This document shows, in pieces, positions 21,646-30,674 of a DNA stretch of 64,000 nucleotides. Made by a program: the position numbers and the translations under genes. The notes beneath the pieces are model-generated. The model was not told the origin of the DNA. It saw only the letters and a list, made by a program, of their open reading frames with translations, and did no database searches. Within the stretch, counting starts at the first letter, position 1. Each line of letters begins with the position of its first letter. The DNA comes from Gammaproteobacteria bacterium (GTDB taxonomy: Bacteria; Pseudomonadota; Gammaproteobacteria; JADZEE01), in assembly GCA_020850735.1 (NCBI GenBank), contig JADZEE010000007.1, positions 1 through 64,000 on the forward strand. The letters run 5' to 3'.

Positions 21646-22767
21646 ATGCGTAGGGGCGGGACGCACCCATTGATCATCGAGCGCTACATCGCCGCCGAAG
21701 TCCTCAGACCGCTGATGGCGAGCGCGACCTTCCTGCTGGTGATTTTCGTCGGCTACAGCTCGGCGCAGTTTCTCACCGATGCAGTGAACGGGCTGCTGCC
21801 CGTCGATGTCCTGTATTCGCTCATCCTGCTCAAAGCGGCCGTCGCGCTGGAGGTGCTGCTGCCGATTGCGCTGTATGTGTCGGTCGTGCTCGGACTCGGC
21901 AGGCTGTACGGTGACTCCGAAATCACGGCGATGCTTGCCTGCGGGATCGGTCTCGGCCGGGTCGTGCGCGTCGTGTTCGTGGTATCGCTGGCGCTGGCAC
22001 TGGCGGTCGCCGGGCTGTCGCTCTACGGTCGGCCGCGAGCTTATGAGGAAAGTTACTGGATCCGCGCCCGGGCCGATGCCCAGATGGTCCTGGACCGGCT
22101 CGAAGGCGGTCGCTTTTTCATCGGCACGCACAGCGGACGGGCGATTTTCGTCGGCCATGTCGGGGTCGGCGGGATCCTCCACGACGTCTTCCTGCGCGAC
22201 GAGATCAGGAACGTCGTGCACCTGGTCCGGGCGCGACGCGGTCACCAGCAGGTCGATCCCGGCAGCGGGCGGCGCCGACTGGTGCTCGAGGACGTGCGCC
22301 TGTACGCGCTCAATCGGGACAACACGCACGACATCATCGGTCGTTTCGGTCAGTTCGCAATCGTCCTCGACACGCCGGGACGCGTGTCCGTGGGATATCG
22401 CCGCAAGGCGGCACCAACCCTGGAGCTGGTCGGGTCACGGCAGCCGGAGGATCTGGCCGAGCTGCAATGGCGGATTTCAACGCCCGTGTCCACTGTGTTG
22501 CTCGGTCTGCTGGGCGTGGTGGTCGGACGCTCGGGACGGGGTCGCGGCCGTAGCCGCTACGGCAAGATGATTGCGGCGACCCTCGTCTATGCCGCCTACT
22601 ACAACGTGAGCGCCCTGGCCAGGACGTGGGTCGACAAGGGCGTCGTGCCCGTCGTACCCGGAATCTGGTGGGTACAGGTGCTGTTCGCCGTGCTGCTGGT
22701 TTTCCTGTTCGCGCTGCCGCGCCTGCGGTTCCGCCGCCGCCGCGTCGTGGCGCTGTCGCCACGCTGA
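21646..22767 (+). CDS. lptF: LptF-type permease (YjgP/YjgQ family)
   Basis: The roughly 373-residue protein has the LptF/G plan: three N-terminal membrane helices, a periplasmic beta-jellyroll middle (about residues 140-265) and three C-terminal helices. It opens with the family's IIERYIAAEVLRPL and has the G-DSEITAMLACGI loop that couples to LptB. LptF and LptG extract LPS from the inner membrane. Here the gene starts an operon of lipid-modifying genes rather than sitting near pepA, so it may handle another lipid. Start choices are ATG 21646 (no clear ribosome site) or TTG 21670 behind GGGGCGGGA; TTG 21637 is also open. Confidence 0.85.
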   Translation: MRRGGTHPLIIERYIAAEVLRPLMASATFLLVIFVGYSSAQFLTDAVNGLLPVDVLYSLILLKAAVALEVLLPIALYVSVVLGLGRLYGDSEITAMLACGIGLGRVVRVVFVVSLALALAVAGLSLYGRPRAYEESYWIRARADAQMVLDRLEGGRFFIGTHSGRAIFVGHVGVGGILHDVFLRDEIRNVVHLVRARRGHQQVDPGSGRRRLVLEDVRLYALNRDNTHDIIGRFGQFAIVLDTPGRVSVGYRRKAAPTLELVGSRQPEDLAELQWRISTPVSTVLLGLLGVVVGRSGRGRGRSRYGKMIAATLVYAAYYNVSALARTWVDKGVVPVVPGIWWVQVLFAVLLVFLFALPRLRFRRRRVVALSPR

Positions 22768-22780
22768 GGCGGGTTCGCAC

Positions 22781-23887
22781 GTGCGCATCTTCGGGCGATA
22801 CATCCACGACCACCTCGCGCGCGGCTTCGTGCTGGTACTGCTGTTGCTGCTCACGTTGTTCAGTTTCATCGATTTCGTCGACGAACTGGAGGAAACCGGC
22901 CGCGGCCGCTACGGTGCGCTCGATGCTGTGAACTTCGTCGTGCTCATGACACCGGCCCGCGTGCTGGGCCTGGTGCCCGTCACCGCGCTGCTCGGTACCT
23001 TGTTCGGCCTCGGTGTGCTGCAGCGGTCGAACGAGCTCACCGCCATGCGTGCCGCCGGCGTCTCGCCACTGACGATCCTCGCGGCCGTCGTCCGGGCCGG
23101 CGCGGTCCTGCTCGTGGTGGTCGCGGTCCTCGCCGAGTTCGTGGCGCCCCGCCTCGCCCAGCGTGCCTGGGAGCAGCGCGCGCGCGCACTTTCCGGTGAC
23201 GTCATCGCCTACACGGAGGAGGGCGGCAGCTTCTGGTTCCGTGACGGCGCACGCTTCATCAAGGTCGGCGAGATGCGCTTCGGGCGCGACCCGATCGACG
23301 TCGAGATCTACGATTTCGACGCCGCGGGCAGGCTGCATGCATACATCCAGGCGCAAGAAGCCGAAAAGCTGGCGCCGGGTCGCTGGCTGCTCAGGCAGGT
23401 GCGTGAGAAGCGTTACGGCGAAGCGGCCGTGGAGCTGTTGCGTCTGCCGACGCTGGTGTGGACCGGCTTTCTCAGTCCCGAGCAGGGCGCCGTGACCGAG
23501 CTCGACGTCGACAGCCTGGCGCCGTCGACCCTGTACCTGTACGCGGCGGATCTGCGCCGGCGCGGGCAGAACGCGGAACGCTACGAAGTCGCACTGTGGC
23601 GCAAGCTGTCGCTGCCCGTTGCGACCATGGCGATGCTGCTGGTCGCGGTGGCATTCATGTTCGGCGCGTTCGGTCTGACCGGGATGGGTCAGCGGGTGTT
23701 TGCCGGCGCGGTCGTCGGCGTCGTGTTCTACCTCGCGGACCAGATCCTGGCGCAGACGGGCCTGCTGGTCGGGCTCAATCCGGCGTGGCCCGCGCTCGTG
23801 CCCGCGCTGCTGCTGGGTGCGTCCGGATACTGGCTGCTGCTGCACGCCGCTTCGCGCGGACGCCGGACCGGCCGCCGCCGCGGCTGA
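22781..23887 (+). CDS. lptG: LptG-type permease (YjgP/YjgQ family)
   Basis: The 368-residue partner of the preceding gene begins MRIFGRYIHDHLARGF and has the same 3 helices-periplasmic domain-3 helices order. RSNELTAMRAAGVSP is the cytoplasmic coupling helix that meets the ABC ATPase. Start is GTG 22781 after GAGGCGGG, 13 bp behind lptF. No lptB is in the operon; the ATPase could be shared with the housekeeping Lpt system. Whether the genome has another lptFG pair cannot be seen from this window, but the context suggests a specialised copy. Confidence 0.85.
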   Translation: MRIFGRYIHDHLARGFVLVLLLLLTLFSFIDFVDELEETGRGRYGALDAVNFVVLMTPARVLGLVPVTALLGTLFGLGVLQRSNELTAMRAAGVSPLTILAAVVRAGAVLLVVVAVLAEFVAPRLAQRAWEQRARALSGDVIAYTEEGGSFWFRDGARFIKVGEMRFGRDPIDVEIYDFDAAGRLHAYIQAQEAEKLAPGRWLLRQVREKRYGEAAVELLRLPTLVWTGFLSPEQGAVTELDVDSLAPSTLYLYAADLRRRGQNAERYEVALWRKLSLPVATMAMLLVAVAFMFGAFGLTGMGQRVFAGAVVGVVFYLADQILAQTGLLVGLNPAWPALVPALLLGASGYWLLLHAASRGRRTGRRRG

Positions 23888-23941
23888 TGTCCCGCCGTGC
23901 TGATTTGGCAGCCGTCGCGCCGTTCGTGCGATCATGGGCGG

Positions 23942-24739
23942 ATGCATCCGGGTCCCGAATTCACGGCACTCGTACTGGCCGGCAGTCGCGGCGCGGGCGA
24001 TCCGGTCGCCCGTGCCGGGGGCTGCAGTCACAAGGCGCTCGTGACGGTCGCCGGTGTGCCGATGCTCGCGCGCGTCCTGGACGCGCTGGCGGCGAGCTCG
24101 AGCATCAGGCGCATCGTGATCTGCGTAGAGGCCGACGCCGCGGTGCTCGCGGACCCGCATATCGCGATGCGGGTCGCCGAAGCGGACTGCTCGCACGTCG
24201 ACGCGGCGGGGTCGCCGGCGCGCAGCGTGCTCGCGGCCATGGCAGCCATCGACGATGCGCTTCCCCTGCTCGTGGTCACCGGCGACCACCCGCTGCTCAG
24301 CAGCGCGATGATCGATCATTTCTGCCGTGCGGCGCGGGCGGCGGACGTCGCCGTCGGGCTCGCCCGGGCCGAACTGGTCCTGGCCGCCTACCCGCGCACG
24401 GTGCGCACGCAGCTCAGGTTTGCGGACGGCGCCCGGTGCGGCTGCAACCTGTTTGCCCTGAACACGGCTGCGGCGCGGGCCGCGCCCCGGCTGTGGCAGC
24501 GCGTCGAGGCGGCGCGCAAGCGACCGTGGCGCGTAATTGGCGCATTCGGCGCCGCGACGCTGCTGCGCTATGCCTGCGGGACCTTGAGCACCGATGCGGC
24601 CATGGCCGCCGCGTCCGCGCGACTGGGTGTGACGGTGCGGGCGGTGGACATGCCGTTCGCGGACGCGGCGGTGGACGTCGACAGCGCCGCGGATCTCGCT
24701 CTCGTGCGCCAGCGGCTCGAAACCCGGGAGCATCCCTGA
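23942..24739 (+). CDS. Nucleotidyltransferase-like protein (MobA-like fold) in lipid operon
   Basis: The 265-residue protein has an NTP-transferase opening FTALVLAGSRGAGD, a lysine at about residue 31 (HKALVTVAGVPMLARVLDAL) and LVVTGDHPLLS as the metal-binding strand. It has no molybdopterin gene context, and lies 54 bp after lptG and 2 bp before a lipid kinase. A role in making a nucleotide-activated head group or sugar for the phosphorylated lipid is inferred from context. The glycine-rich loop is unusual (GSRGAGDPVARAGG), so activity is not certain. ATG 23942 is the start. Confidence 0.72.
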   Translation: MHPGPEFTALVLAGSRGAGDPVARAGGCSHKALVTVAGVPMLARVLDALAASSSIRRIVICVEADAAVLADPHIAMRVAEADCSHVDAAGSPARSVLAAMAAIDDALPLLVVTGDHPLLSSAMIDHFCRAARAADVAVGLARAELVLAAYPRTVRTQLRFADGARCGCNLFALNTAAARAAPRLWQRVEAARKRPWRVIGAFGAATLLRYACGTLSTDAAMAAASARLGVTVRAVDMPFADAAVDVDSAADLALVRQRLETREHP

Positions 24740-24741
24740 CG

Positions 24742-25716
24742 GTGCAAGCGCGCGGCCCGGTCAAGACCGGCGTGATTACCAACCCCCGCAGCCGCGCCAA
24801 CCGTCGCGGCTTTGCCGACATAAGCGCGGTGCTCGCGCGCCGCGCCGGTGTCGTCCATCGCGTGCTCGAGGAGTTCGCCGATCTGCCCGGAGTGCTGCGT
24901 GAATTCGCGCAGGCGCAGGTGGGGCTGGTGGCGATCAATGGCGGCGATGGCACGGTGCAGGCGACGCTGTCGGAGCTGTTGCGTGAACCGGTCCGCGAAC
25001 CCCTGCCGTTGCTGGGCGTGCTCGCGGGCGGCACGACGAACGCGATCGCCAACGACGTCGGCGGCCGGGGCCGGCGCGTCGCGGTCCTCGCGCGCTTGAT
25101 CGAGCAGGGGCGCGGCGGGGTCGATCCGGCGCTGGTCACGGCGCGCCACGTCATCGCGCTACGGCGCGCCCCGGGCGAACCCGTTCGCTACGGTATGCTG
25201 TTCGGCAGCGCCGGGATCAGCAGGGGCATCGCGCTGCGCCGTGCGCTGATCCCGCAGATCTGGGTGCCGGACGCGCTCGCCAACGCCGCGGTCGTCGCCG
25301 GGCTCGCGCTCGGCTGGTCGCTCGGTCTTGCGTTCGCGCGCCGGGTGTTCGAGGGTGAACCCGTCGGCGTCGGTTTCGATGGTGAGCAACCGGTGCGCGG
25401 CCATCACGTCATCGTGCTGGTGACGACCCTGCAACGCCTCGTGCTGGGTATGCGCCCGTTTTGGGGCACGGGCCCCGGGGGCTTGCAATACACGAGCATC
25501 GCTTACCCGCCGCGGGCCCTGCTCGGCAATCTGCGCCGCCTGCTCTACGGTGACCGGCAACGCCGCCTGCCGGCAGGCTATTTGAGCCGCAACGCCGACG
25601 CGATATCGCTGCGACTGAGCTGCCCGTTCGTGCTGGACGGGGAGTTCTACGAGCCCGCGCCGGGGCAGCCGGTAGAGCTTCGCGCCGGGCCGCGGGTTGG
25701 CTTCCTGCGATGCTGA
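24742..25716 (+). CDS. Diacylglycerol kinase-family lipid kinase (candidate ceramide kinase)
   Basis: The 324-residue protein has the DAGK catalytic motif NGGDGTVQA (residues 66-74) and the following GVLAGGTTNAIANDVG nucleotide-binding loop, then a beta-sandwich domain. The family phosphorylates diacylglycerol, sphingosine or ceramide. Caulobacter has a ceramide kinase of this fold (CpgB) in its sphingolipid locus, which makes ceramide the likeliest substrate here. Start GTG 24742 lies 2 bp after the previous stop, with GGGAG upstream. Its C-terminal third contains a membrane-like stretch (residues about 178-203). Confidence 0.78.
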   Translation: MQARGPVKTGVITNPRSRANRRGFADISAVLARRAGVVHRVLEEFADLPGVLREFAQAQVGLVAINGGDGTVQATLSELLREPVREPLPLLGVLAGGTTNAIANDVGGRGRRVAVLARLIEQGRGGVDPALVTARHVIALRRAPGEPVRYGMLFGSAGISRGIALRRALIPQIWVPDALANAAVVAGLALGWSLGLAFARRVFEGEPVGVGFDGEQPVRGHHVIVLVTTLQRLVLGMRPFWGTGPGGLQYTSIAYPPRALLGNLRRLLYGDRQRRLPAGYLSRNADAISLRLSCPFVLDGEFYEPAPGQPVELRAGPRVGFLRC

Positions 25717-25762
25717 CAGCTAGCCGCTGCGGGTGGGTGCGCCCTGCGAGGCCGCCGGGCTG

Positions 25763-27499
25763 ATGCGCATGCTGCTCGCATTCGCCCGCTGCTATCCGGC
25801 GCACAGCGTCGCCACGCTGGTGGCGCTGCTCGTTGCCGGGCTGATGGAAGGCGTGGGCCTGTCCACTTTGCTGCCCATTCTGTCGGTGGCAATCGGTGGC
25901 GAGCCCGGCACGGCAACCGGTGCGACCGCGAAGCTGACGCAGCTGGTGCCGGACGCGCTGGCGTCGCTCGGCGTCACCCCGACCGTCGGGGCGCTGCTCG
26001 CGGTCATGGTCGCCGGGATCGTGCTCAAGAGCTTCCTGTTACTGCTGGCCCAGCGCCACGTCGGTTACACCATCGCCCACATCGCGACCGACCTGCGTCT
26101 TGCGCTGATTCGTGCGGTGCTGTGCGCGCGCTGGGAATACTATCTGCACCAGCGCATCGGCAGCTTCGCCAATGCCGCCGGCACGGAGGCCATCCGGGCC
26201 TCCTACGCCTATTACTACGGGGCCCGGGCGATTGCCTACCTGGTGCAGGCCTGCGTCTACGTCGGCGTGGCATTCGCGGTTTCCTGGCAGGCGAGCGCCA
26301 TCTCCCTCATCGCCGCAGGGGTCCTGCTGCCGATGTTCAGCCGGCTCGTGCGTTCGACCCGGCGGGCGGGGCTGCGCCAGACCAGGGTGCTCAAGTCACT
26401 GCTGGCGCGTCTGACCGACGCGCTGCTGTCAGTCAAACCGCTGAAGTCGATGGCGCGCGAGGATCTCGTCGGCCCGTTGCTCGAGGCCGAAACCCACGAG
26501 CTCAACCTGGCGCTGCGCCGGGAGGTCATGAGCAAGGAGGCGATGCGCGCCGTCCAGGAGCCGACGATCACGGCCCTGATCGCGGTCGGTTTGTACGTGG
26601 CGCTGGTGCGCTTCGAAGTTTCCCCGGCCGTCGTACTGGCACTGGTGTTCCTGCTCGCCCGCGGCTTGTACCAACTCGCCATCGTCCAACGCATGTACCA
26701 GCACATGGTCAACGACGAGAGCGCCTACTGGTCACTTCAGGAGACGATCCAGGGCGCCTGCGCGGCGCGTGAGGTGGCGAACGGCACGCGCGCGCCCACG
26801 CTCGAGGAGGGTATCCGTTTCGACGCCGTGAGCTTCAGCTACGCCGACAAGCCTGTCCTCGACCAGGCGACGCTGGCGATCGGGGCCGGTGACTTCGTGG
26901 CGCTGGTCGGTCCGTCCGGGGAGGGCAAGACGACCGTCGTCGATCTGGTCACCGGTTTGCTGCGTCCCCAGCAGGGACGCGTGCTCATCGACGGCATTGC
27001 GCTGGACGAGATCGATCTGCAGCGCTGGCGGCGGATGATCGGTTACGTCCCGCAGGAGACCGGCCTGCTGCACGACACCGTGCTGAACAACGTCACGCTC
27101 GGGGACCCGCAGCTCGACGAGGCAGCGGCCGAGGTCGCATTGCGCGCCGCCGGGGCCTGGGAGTTCGTCGCCGCCATGCCCGCCGGACTGCAAGCGACGG
27201 TGGGCGAGCGCGGTACGCGCCTTTCCGGTGGTCAACGCCAGCGCATCGTCATCGCCCGCGCGCTCGTACATCGTCCGCGCCTGCTCATTCTCGACGAGGC
27301 GACGAGCGCGCTCGACCATAACAACGAGGTGGCCGTGTACCGGGCATTGCGCGCCCTCGATCCCGCGCCGACCATCCTCGCCATTTCCCACCGGGCGGCG
27401 GCCGAAGGAGTCGCCGATCACGTCTACCGTCTGCGCGGCGGGGTTTTCGTCGCGGCCGGCGACGACAGCGCCGGCAGCGCAGCCGAGGCGCGCCAGTGA
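25763..27499 (+). CDS. MsbA-like ABC exporter (fused membrane and ATPase domains)
   Basis: The roughly 578-residue half-transporter has six transmembrane helices in residues 1-300, then an ATPase domain with Walker A GPSGEGKTT, signature LSGGQRQ, Walker B LLILDEATSALD and the switch histidine in ISHR. The architecture is that of MsbA and other lipid flippases. Its position between the lipid kinase and the ceramide acyltransferase gene suggests flipping of a (phospho)ceramide across the inner membrane. Start ATG 25763 is preferred over GTG 25733. The stop overlaps the next gene's GTG by 4 bp. Confidence 0.86.
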   Translation: MRMLLAFARCYPAHSVATLVALLVAGLMEGVGLSTLLPILSVAIGGEPGTATGATAKLTQLVPDALASLGVTPTVGALLAVMVAGIVLKSFLLLLAQRHVGYTIAHIATDLRLALIRAVLCARWEYYLHQRIGSFANAAGTEAIRASYAYYYGARAIAYLVQACVYVGVAFAVSWQASAISLIAAGVLLPMFSRLVRSTRRAGLRQTRVLKSLLARLTDALLSVKPLKSMAREDLVGPLLEAETHELNLALRREVMSKEAMRAVQEPTITALIAVGLYVALVRFEVSPAVVLALVFLLARGLYQLAIVQRMYQHMVNDESAYWSLQETIQGACAAREVANGTRAPTLEEGIRFDAVSFSYADKPVLDQATLAIGAGDFVALVGPSGEGKTTVVDLVTGLLRPQQGRVLIDGIALDEIDLQRWRRMIGYVPQETGLLHDTVLNNVTLGDPQLDEAAAEVALRAAGAWEFVAAMPAGLQATVGERGTRLSGGQRQRIVIARALVHRPRLLILDEATSALDHNNEVAVYRALRALDPAPTILAISHRAAAEGVADHVYRLRGGVFVAAGDDSAGSAAEARQ

Positions 27500-28671
27500 C
27501 ACCCCGGGCCGATGCCGTCGCGGCAGCAGCGATGCGCAGCAACGACGTTGAAATCCTGCCGGTCGGCACGCGCCGAACACGCCGGGCTTTCCTCGATCTA
27601 CCCCGGCGACTGTACCGTGACGACCCCATTTGGCGGGGCCCGCTGACGATCGAACGGCGGCTGCATGTCTCGCGCTACAATCCCTACTTCGAGCACGCCC
27701 GCTGGCAGGGCTTCCTGGCGATGCGTGGTGGCGAGCCCGTCGGTCGCATCAGCGCCCAGGTCGACGATCTGCATCGCGCCCGCTACGGGCCCGACACCGG
27801 CCATTTCGGCATGCTCGAAGCCGTCGACGACGGGGCGGTGTTCGCCGCGCTCCTGGGCGCGGCCGAAGCGTGGCTGCGGGAGCGGGGAACGCGTCGGGTC
27901 ACGGGCCCGTTCAGCTTTTCCGTGAACCAGGAGTGCGGCCTGCTCGTAGAGGGATTCGACACGCCGCCGGCGGTGATGATGCCGCATGGCCGGCCGTGGT
28001 ACGGGCCGCGGCTCGAGGCGCTGGGATACAGGCAGGCCAGGGATCTGCTGGCCTACTGGATCAACACCGATTTCGAACCGCCGCCCGTCATGGTCGCGCT
28101 GCTCAAGCGTTACCAGAAGCGGATCCGGATCCGCACGATGCAGCGTTCGCGCTTCCGGCAGGAGCTCGAGCTACTGAGTGAGCTGTTCAACGACGCGTGG
28201 TCGGAGAACTGGGGTTTCGTGCCGTTCACCGAAGCGGAGTTCGCCGAGCTCGGTCTGCTGTTGCGCCTGGCTGTACCCGATGATCTGATCCAGATCGCCG
28301 AGCTCGACGGCGAGCCCGCCGCTTTCGTCGTCGGACTGCCCGATCTCAATGCCGCGGCGCGCGACCTCGACGGCCGGCTGCTGCCGTTCGGCTGGGCACG
28401 GCTGTTGTGGCGGCTCAAGCGGGGGCTGGTGCCGACCGGACGGGTTCCGTTGATGGGCGTGCGCAAGCGGCTGCAGAAGAGCACGCTCGGCTCGGCGCTC
28501 GCCCTGGGGGTCATCGGCGCAGTCAAGCAGACCCTGTTTCGGCGCGGCATACGCCACGTGGAGTTGTCATGGATCCTGGAGGACAACGCCGGCATGCGCA
28601 GCATACTCGAGGCCATCGGCAGCGATCTGTACAAGCGTTACCGGCTCTATTCCCGCGACCTGCGCGGCTGA
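27496..28671 (+). CDS. bCerS-type ceramide acyltransferase (GNAT-like fold)
   Basis: The 391-residue protein belongs to a proteobacterial family often mislabelled as dATP pyrophosphohydrolase. Hallmarks are [20 protein letters not shown] followed by [14 protein letters not shown] near residues 135-170 and a GNAT-like C-terminal half ending [22 protein letters not shown]. In Caulobacter a member of this family (bCerS) N-acylates the sphingoid base to ceramide. Together with spt, acpR, aasR and cerR it completes the five-gene set known to be needed for ceramide. GTG 27496 overlaps the ABC stop; ATG 27532 is an alternative. It converges on and overlaps the macro-domain gene by 25 bp. Confidence 0.75.
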   Translation: MTPRADAVAAAAMRSNDVEILPVGTRRTRRAFLDLPRRLYRDDPIWRGPLTIERRLHVSRYNPYFEHARWQGFLAMRGGEPVGRISAQVDDLHRARYGPDTGHFGMLEAVDDGAVFAALLGAAEAWLRERGTRRVTGPFSFSVNQECGLLVEGFDTPPAVMMPHGRPWYGPRLEALGYRQARDLLAYWINTDFEPPPVMVALLKRYQKRIRIRTMQRSRFRQELELLSELFNDAWSENWGFVPFTEAEFAELGLLLRLAVPDDLIQIAELDGEPAAFVVGLPDLNAAARDLDGRLLPFGWARLLWRLKRGLVPTGRVPLMGVRKRLQKSTLGSALALGVIGAVKQTLFRRGIRHVELSWILEDNAGMRSILEAIGSDLYKRYRLYSRDLRG

Positions 28672-29252
28672 TCCCCCGGTAGGCAGCCGCAGGCGGCCAG
28701 CGCGGCGGTGACGGCACGGCGGACCGTCGTACCGAAGCAGCAGAACATCACCGACTCGATGCCCGCCTCACCGGCGAGGAAATCGCCCGTGGTGCGCACC
28801 GCGGTGATCGCCGCCGCGTCCGGCGGATAACCGTAGGCACCGCAGCTGATGGCCGGGAAGGCAATGGTCCTTACGCCGTTGGCCACGGCCAGGGCGAGAC
28901 TGTTGCGGTAGCACGCTGCCAGCAACTCCGGCTCGTGCGCGTGACCGCCGGACCACACCGGGCCCACGGTATGGATGACGTAGCGCGCCGGAAGGCGGTA
29001 ACCCCGCGTCAGCTTCGCCTCACCAGTCCGGCAGCCATCGAGGGTGCGACACGCGGCGAGCAGCTCGGGCCCGGCAGCGCGGTGAATGGCGCCGTCGACA
29101 CCGCCGCCACCGAGCAGGCTTGTGTTCGCCGCATTGACGATCGCGTCGACGGCGAGACTCGTGATGTCGCCCTCGACGACGCACATCCTGGCGCACACCG
29201 CGGCGGGCAGCGACGGGACCCCTGGCGCTCGCAGGTCGCTGCCGGTGGTCAT
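28647..29252 (-). CDS. Macro-domain protein (O-acetyl-ADP-ribose deacetylase, YmdB-like)
   Basis: The 201-residue single macro domain binds ADP-ribose. Diagnostic blocks are [33 protein letters not shown], and [14 protein letters not shown]. YmdB-type enzymes remove acetyl from O-acetyl-ADP-ribose or ADP-ribose from proteins. ATG 29252 is preferred over GTG 29258. Its 3' end overlaps the 3' end of the plus-strand ceramide acyltransferase gene by 25 bp. It is probably unrelated in function to the lipid genes. Confidence 0.92.
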   Translation of the reverse strand: MTTGSDLRAPGVPSLPAAVCARMCVVEGDITSLAVDAIVNAANTSLLGGGGVDGAIHRAAGPELLAACRTLDGCRTGEAKLTRGYRLPARYVIHTVGPVWSGGHAHEPELLAACYRNSLALAVANGVRTIAFPAISCGAYGYPPDAAAITAVRTTGDFLAGEAGIESVMFCCFGTTVRRAVTAALAACGCLPGDQPRRSRE

Positions 29253-29305
29253 CGTCACGGCCGCACACCGGCACCGGGCGAGCGCTGGGCAGCCGCGCCG
29301 CTCTG

Positions 29306-29785
29306 CTAGAGTCGCTTCAGGATCTCCGCGGCGCCCGAGACCTCGAACTTGCCGGGTTCGTCCACCAACAGCGTTTGGATCACGCCGTCGTCCACGATCA
29401 TGGCGTAACGATGGGAGCGGACGCCGAGCCCGCGCGCCGTCAGATCGAAGGTGAGGCCGAGCGCTTTGGCGAGGTCGGCGCTGCCGTCCGCGAGCATGAC
29501 CAGCGCGTCGGCGTTATGGGCCTTGCCCCAGGCATCCATCACGAACACGTCGTTGACGGCCACGCAGGCGATCGTGTCGGCGCCCTTGGCTTTGATCTTG
29601 TCGGCATTGACCACGAATCCCGGCAGGTGTGCGGCCGAACAGGTCGGCGTGAACGCCCCGGGTACCGCGAACAGCACCACTTTCTTACCGCCGAACAGCT
29701 CCTTCGTCGTCACCGCCTGGGGGCCTTCGGGGCCCATCACATATAGGGTTGCATCGGGGATCCGGTCACCTGCTTTTACGGTCAT
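29306..29785 (-). CDS. Peroxiredoxin, Prx5 subfamily
   Basis: The 159-residue thiol peroxidase has the peroxidatic cysteine in [16 protein letters not shown] near residue 50. The start [14 protein letters not shown] and the [21 protein letters not shown] stretch are typical of Prx5/hybrid peroxiredoxins that reduce hydroperoxides with glutathione or thioredoxin. There is no fused glutaredoxin domain. GAGGAA lies well placed before ATG 29785, which rejects a much longer frame reaching into the next gene. Confidence 0.94.
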   Translation of the reverse strand: MTVKAGDRIPDATLYVMGPEGPQAVTTKELFGGKKVVLFAVPGAFTPTCSAAHLPGFVVNADKIKAKGADTIACVAVNDVFVMDAWGKAHNADALVMLADGSADLAKALGLTFDLTARGLGVRSHRYAMIVDDGVIQTLLVDEPGKFEVSGAAEILKRL

Positions 29786-29866
29786 GACGTTCCTCGCTAA
29801 GCTTAAGCCGTGGTCAGAGGGTGTGGCCCCTGATCCTATCACCGGCCATACGGCGAGGGCACGAGT

Positions 29867-30664
29867 ATGATCGTTCAGCAGCCAGCGGGCTCCGATCCGG
29901 GCGCGCCGCGTTTCGTCATCAAGAACACCGAGCACCAGGCGCTCGCAGCCGGATTCGCGCGAGCGTTCGGAAATCGCCATTTTCGTGCACTCGAACCACG
30001 CGAGGAGATGCTCTATCTGGTCGCCCACCATGACCAGGGCTGGCAGAGCGTGGACGACGCCGCACCGATCGATCCGGACACCGGTCTGCCGTACCACCTC
30101 GTACGCACACCGACGGATCTCATCCTTGCGACCGGCAGTGCTTCACCGGATTTCAACGAGGCCCACAGCCCGTTTGCGGGCCTTTTGTCGAGCATGCACA
30201 CCTGCGGCCTGTACAACGGCCGTTACGGGCTGTCCGACAAGGTGCGCGTGGACTGGATCCCGGCGCACTCCCGCGCCGCCGTCGACGCCATGCTGGAAGG
30301 GGAGCACGCGCGCCAGGCGCGCCTGCGCGCGGCTCTGCCGACGCAGCCCTGGGCACGTCCCGAGCACGTGCTGCATTGCTACAAGCAGCTGCAGTTTTTC
30401 GATACCCTGGCCCTGTATTTCAACTTTGCCCCGCCCGGGGCTCGTGGGACCGCCGTGTTCACGAACGTGCCCCGGGGTGTCGGTCGTGACGTCAGCGTGC
30501 GCGTGAGCGAGTTGCCGGACGGCGGTTACGCGTTCGAGCCGTTTCCCTTTGCCCGTGAGCACATCGAGGTTTATTGCGAAGGACGCTACCTGGCACCGGG
30601 GGAGGGTGGGCGCTTCGCGTCGGCGCCGGTGGCGCGGCAGATTTTCACGCTGCTCGCGGCGTGA
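29867..30664 (+). CDS. DUF3891 family protein
   Basis: The 265-residue protein of unknown function is conserved in proteobacteria. It has a metal-site-like AHHDQGWQSVDD near residue 50 and further histidines in NEAHSPFAGLLSSMHTCGLYNGRYG, suggesting an HD-like helical metal-binding core. It is soluble, without signal peptide. The gene is divergent from the peroxiredoxin gene and ends 10 bp from the convergent AsnC-domain gene. I recognise the family but not a function. Confidence 0.7.
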   Translation: MIVQQPAGSDPGAPRFVIKNTEHQALAAGFARAFGNRHFRALEPREEMLYLVAHHDQGWQSVDDAAPIDPDTGLPYHLVRTPTDLILATGSASPDFNEAHSPFAGLLSSMHTCGLYNGRYGLSDKVRVDWIPAHSRAAVDAMLEGEHARQARLRAALPTQPWARPEHVLHCYKQLQFFDTLALYFNFAPPGARGTAVFTNVPRGVGRDVSVRVSELPDGGYAFEPFPFAREHIEVYCEGRYLAPGEGGRFASAPVARQIFTLLAA

Positions 30665-30674
30665 AAGTCCAACC

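Noticed and set aside
22334-24733. An 800-codon minus-strand open frame opposite lptF, lptG and the nucleotidyltransferase
   Set aside because: It spans three genuine plus-strand genes in opposite orientation and has an Arg/His/Gln-rich composition typical of an antisense shadow.
23942-24739. MobA (molybdenum cofactor guanylyltransferase)
   Set aside because: The fold is similar, but the loop differs and all neighbours are lipid genes.
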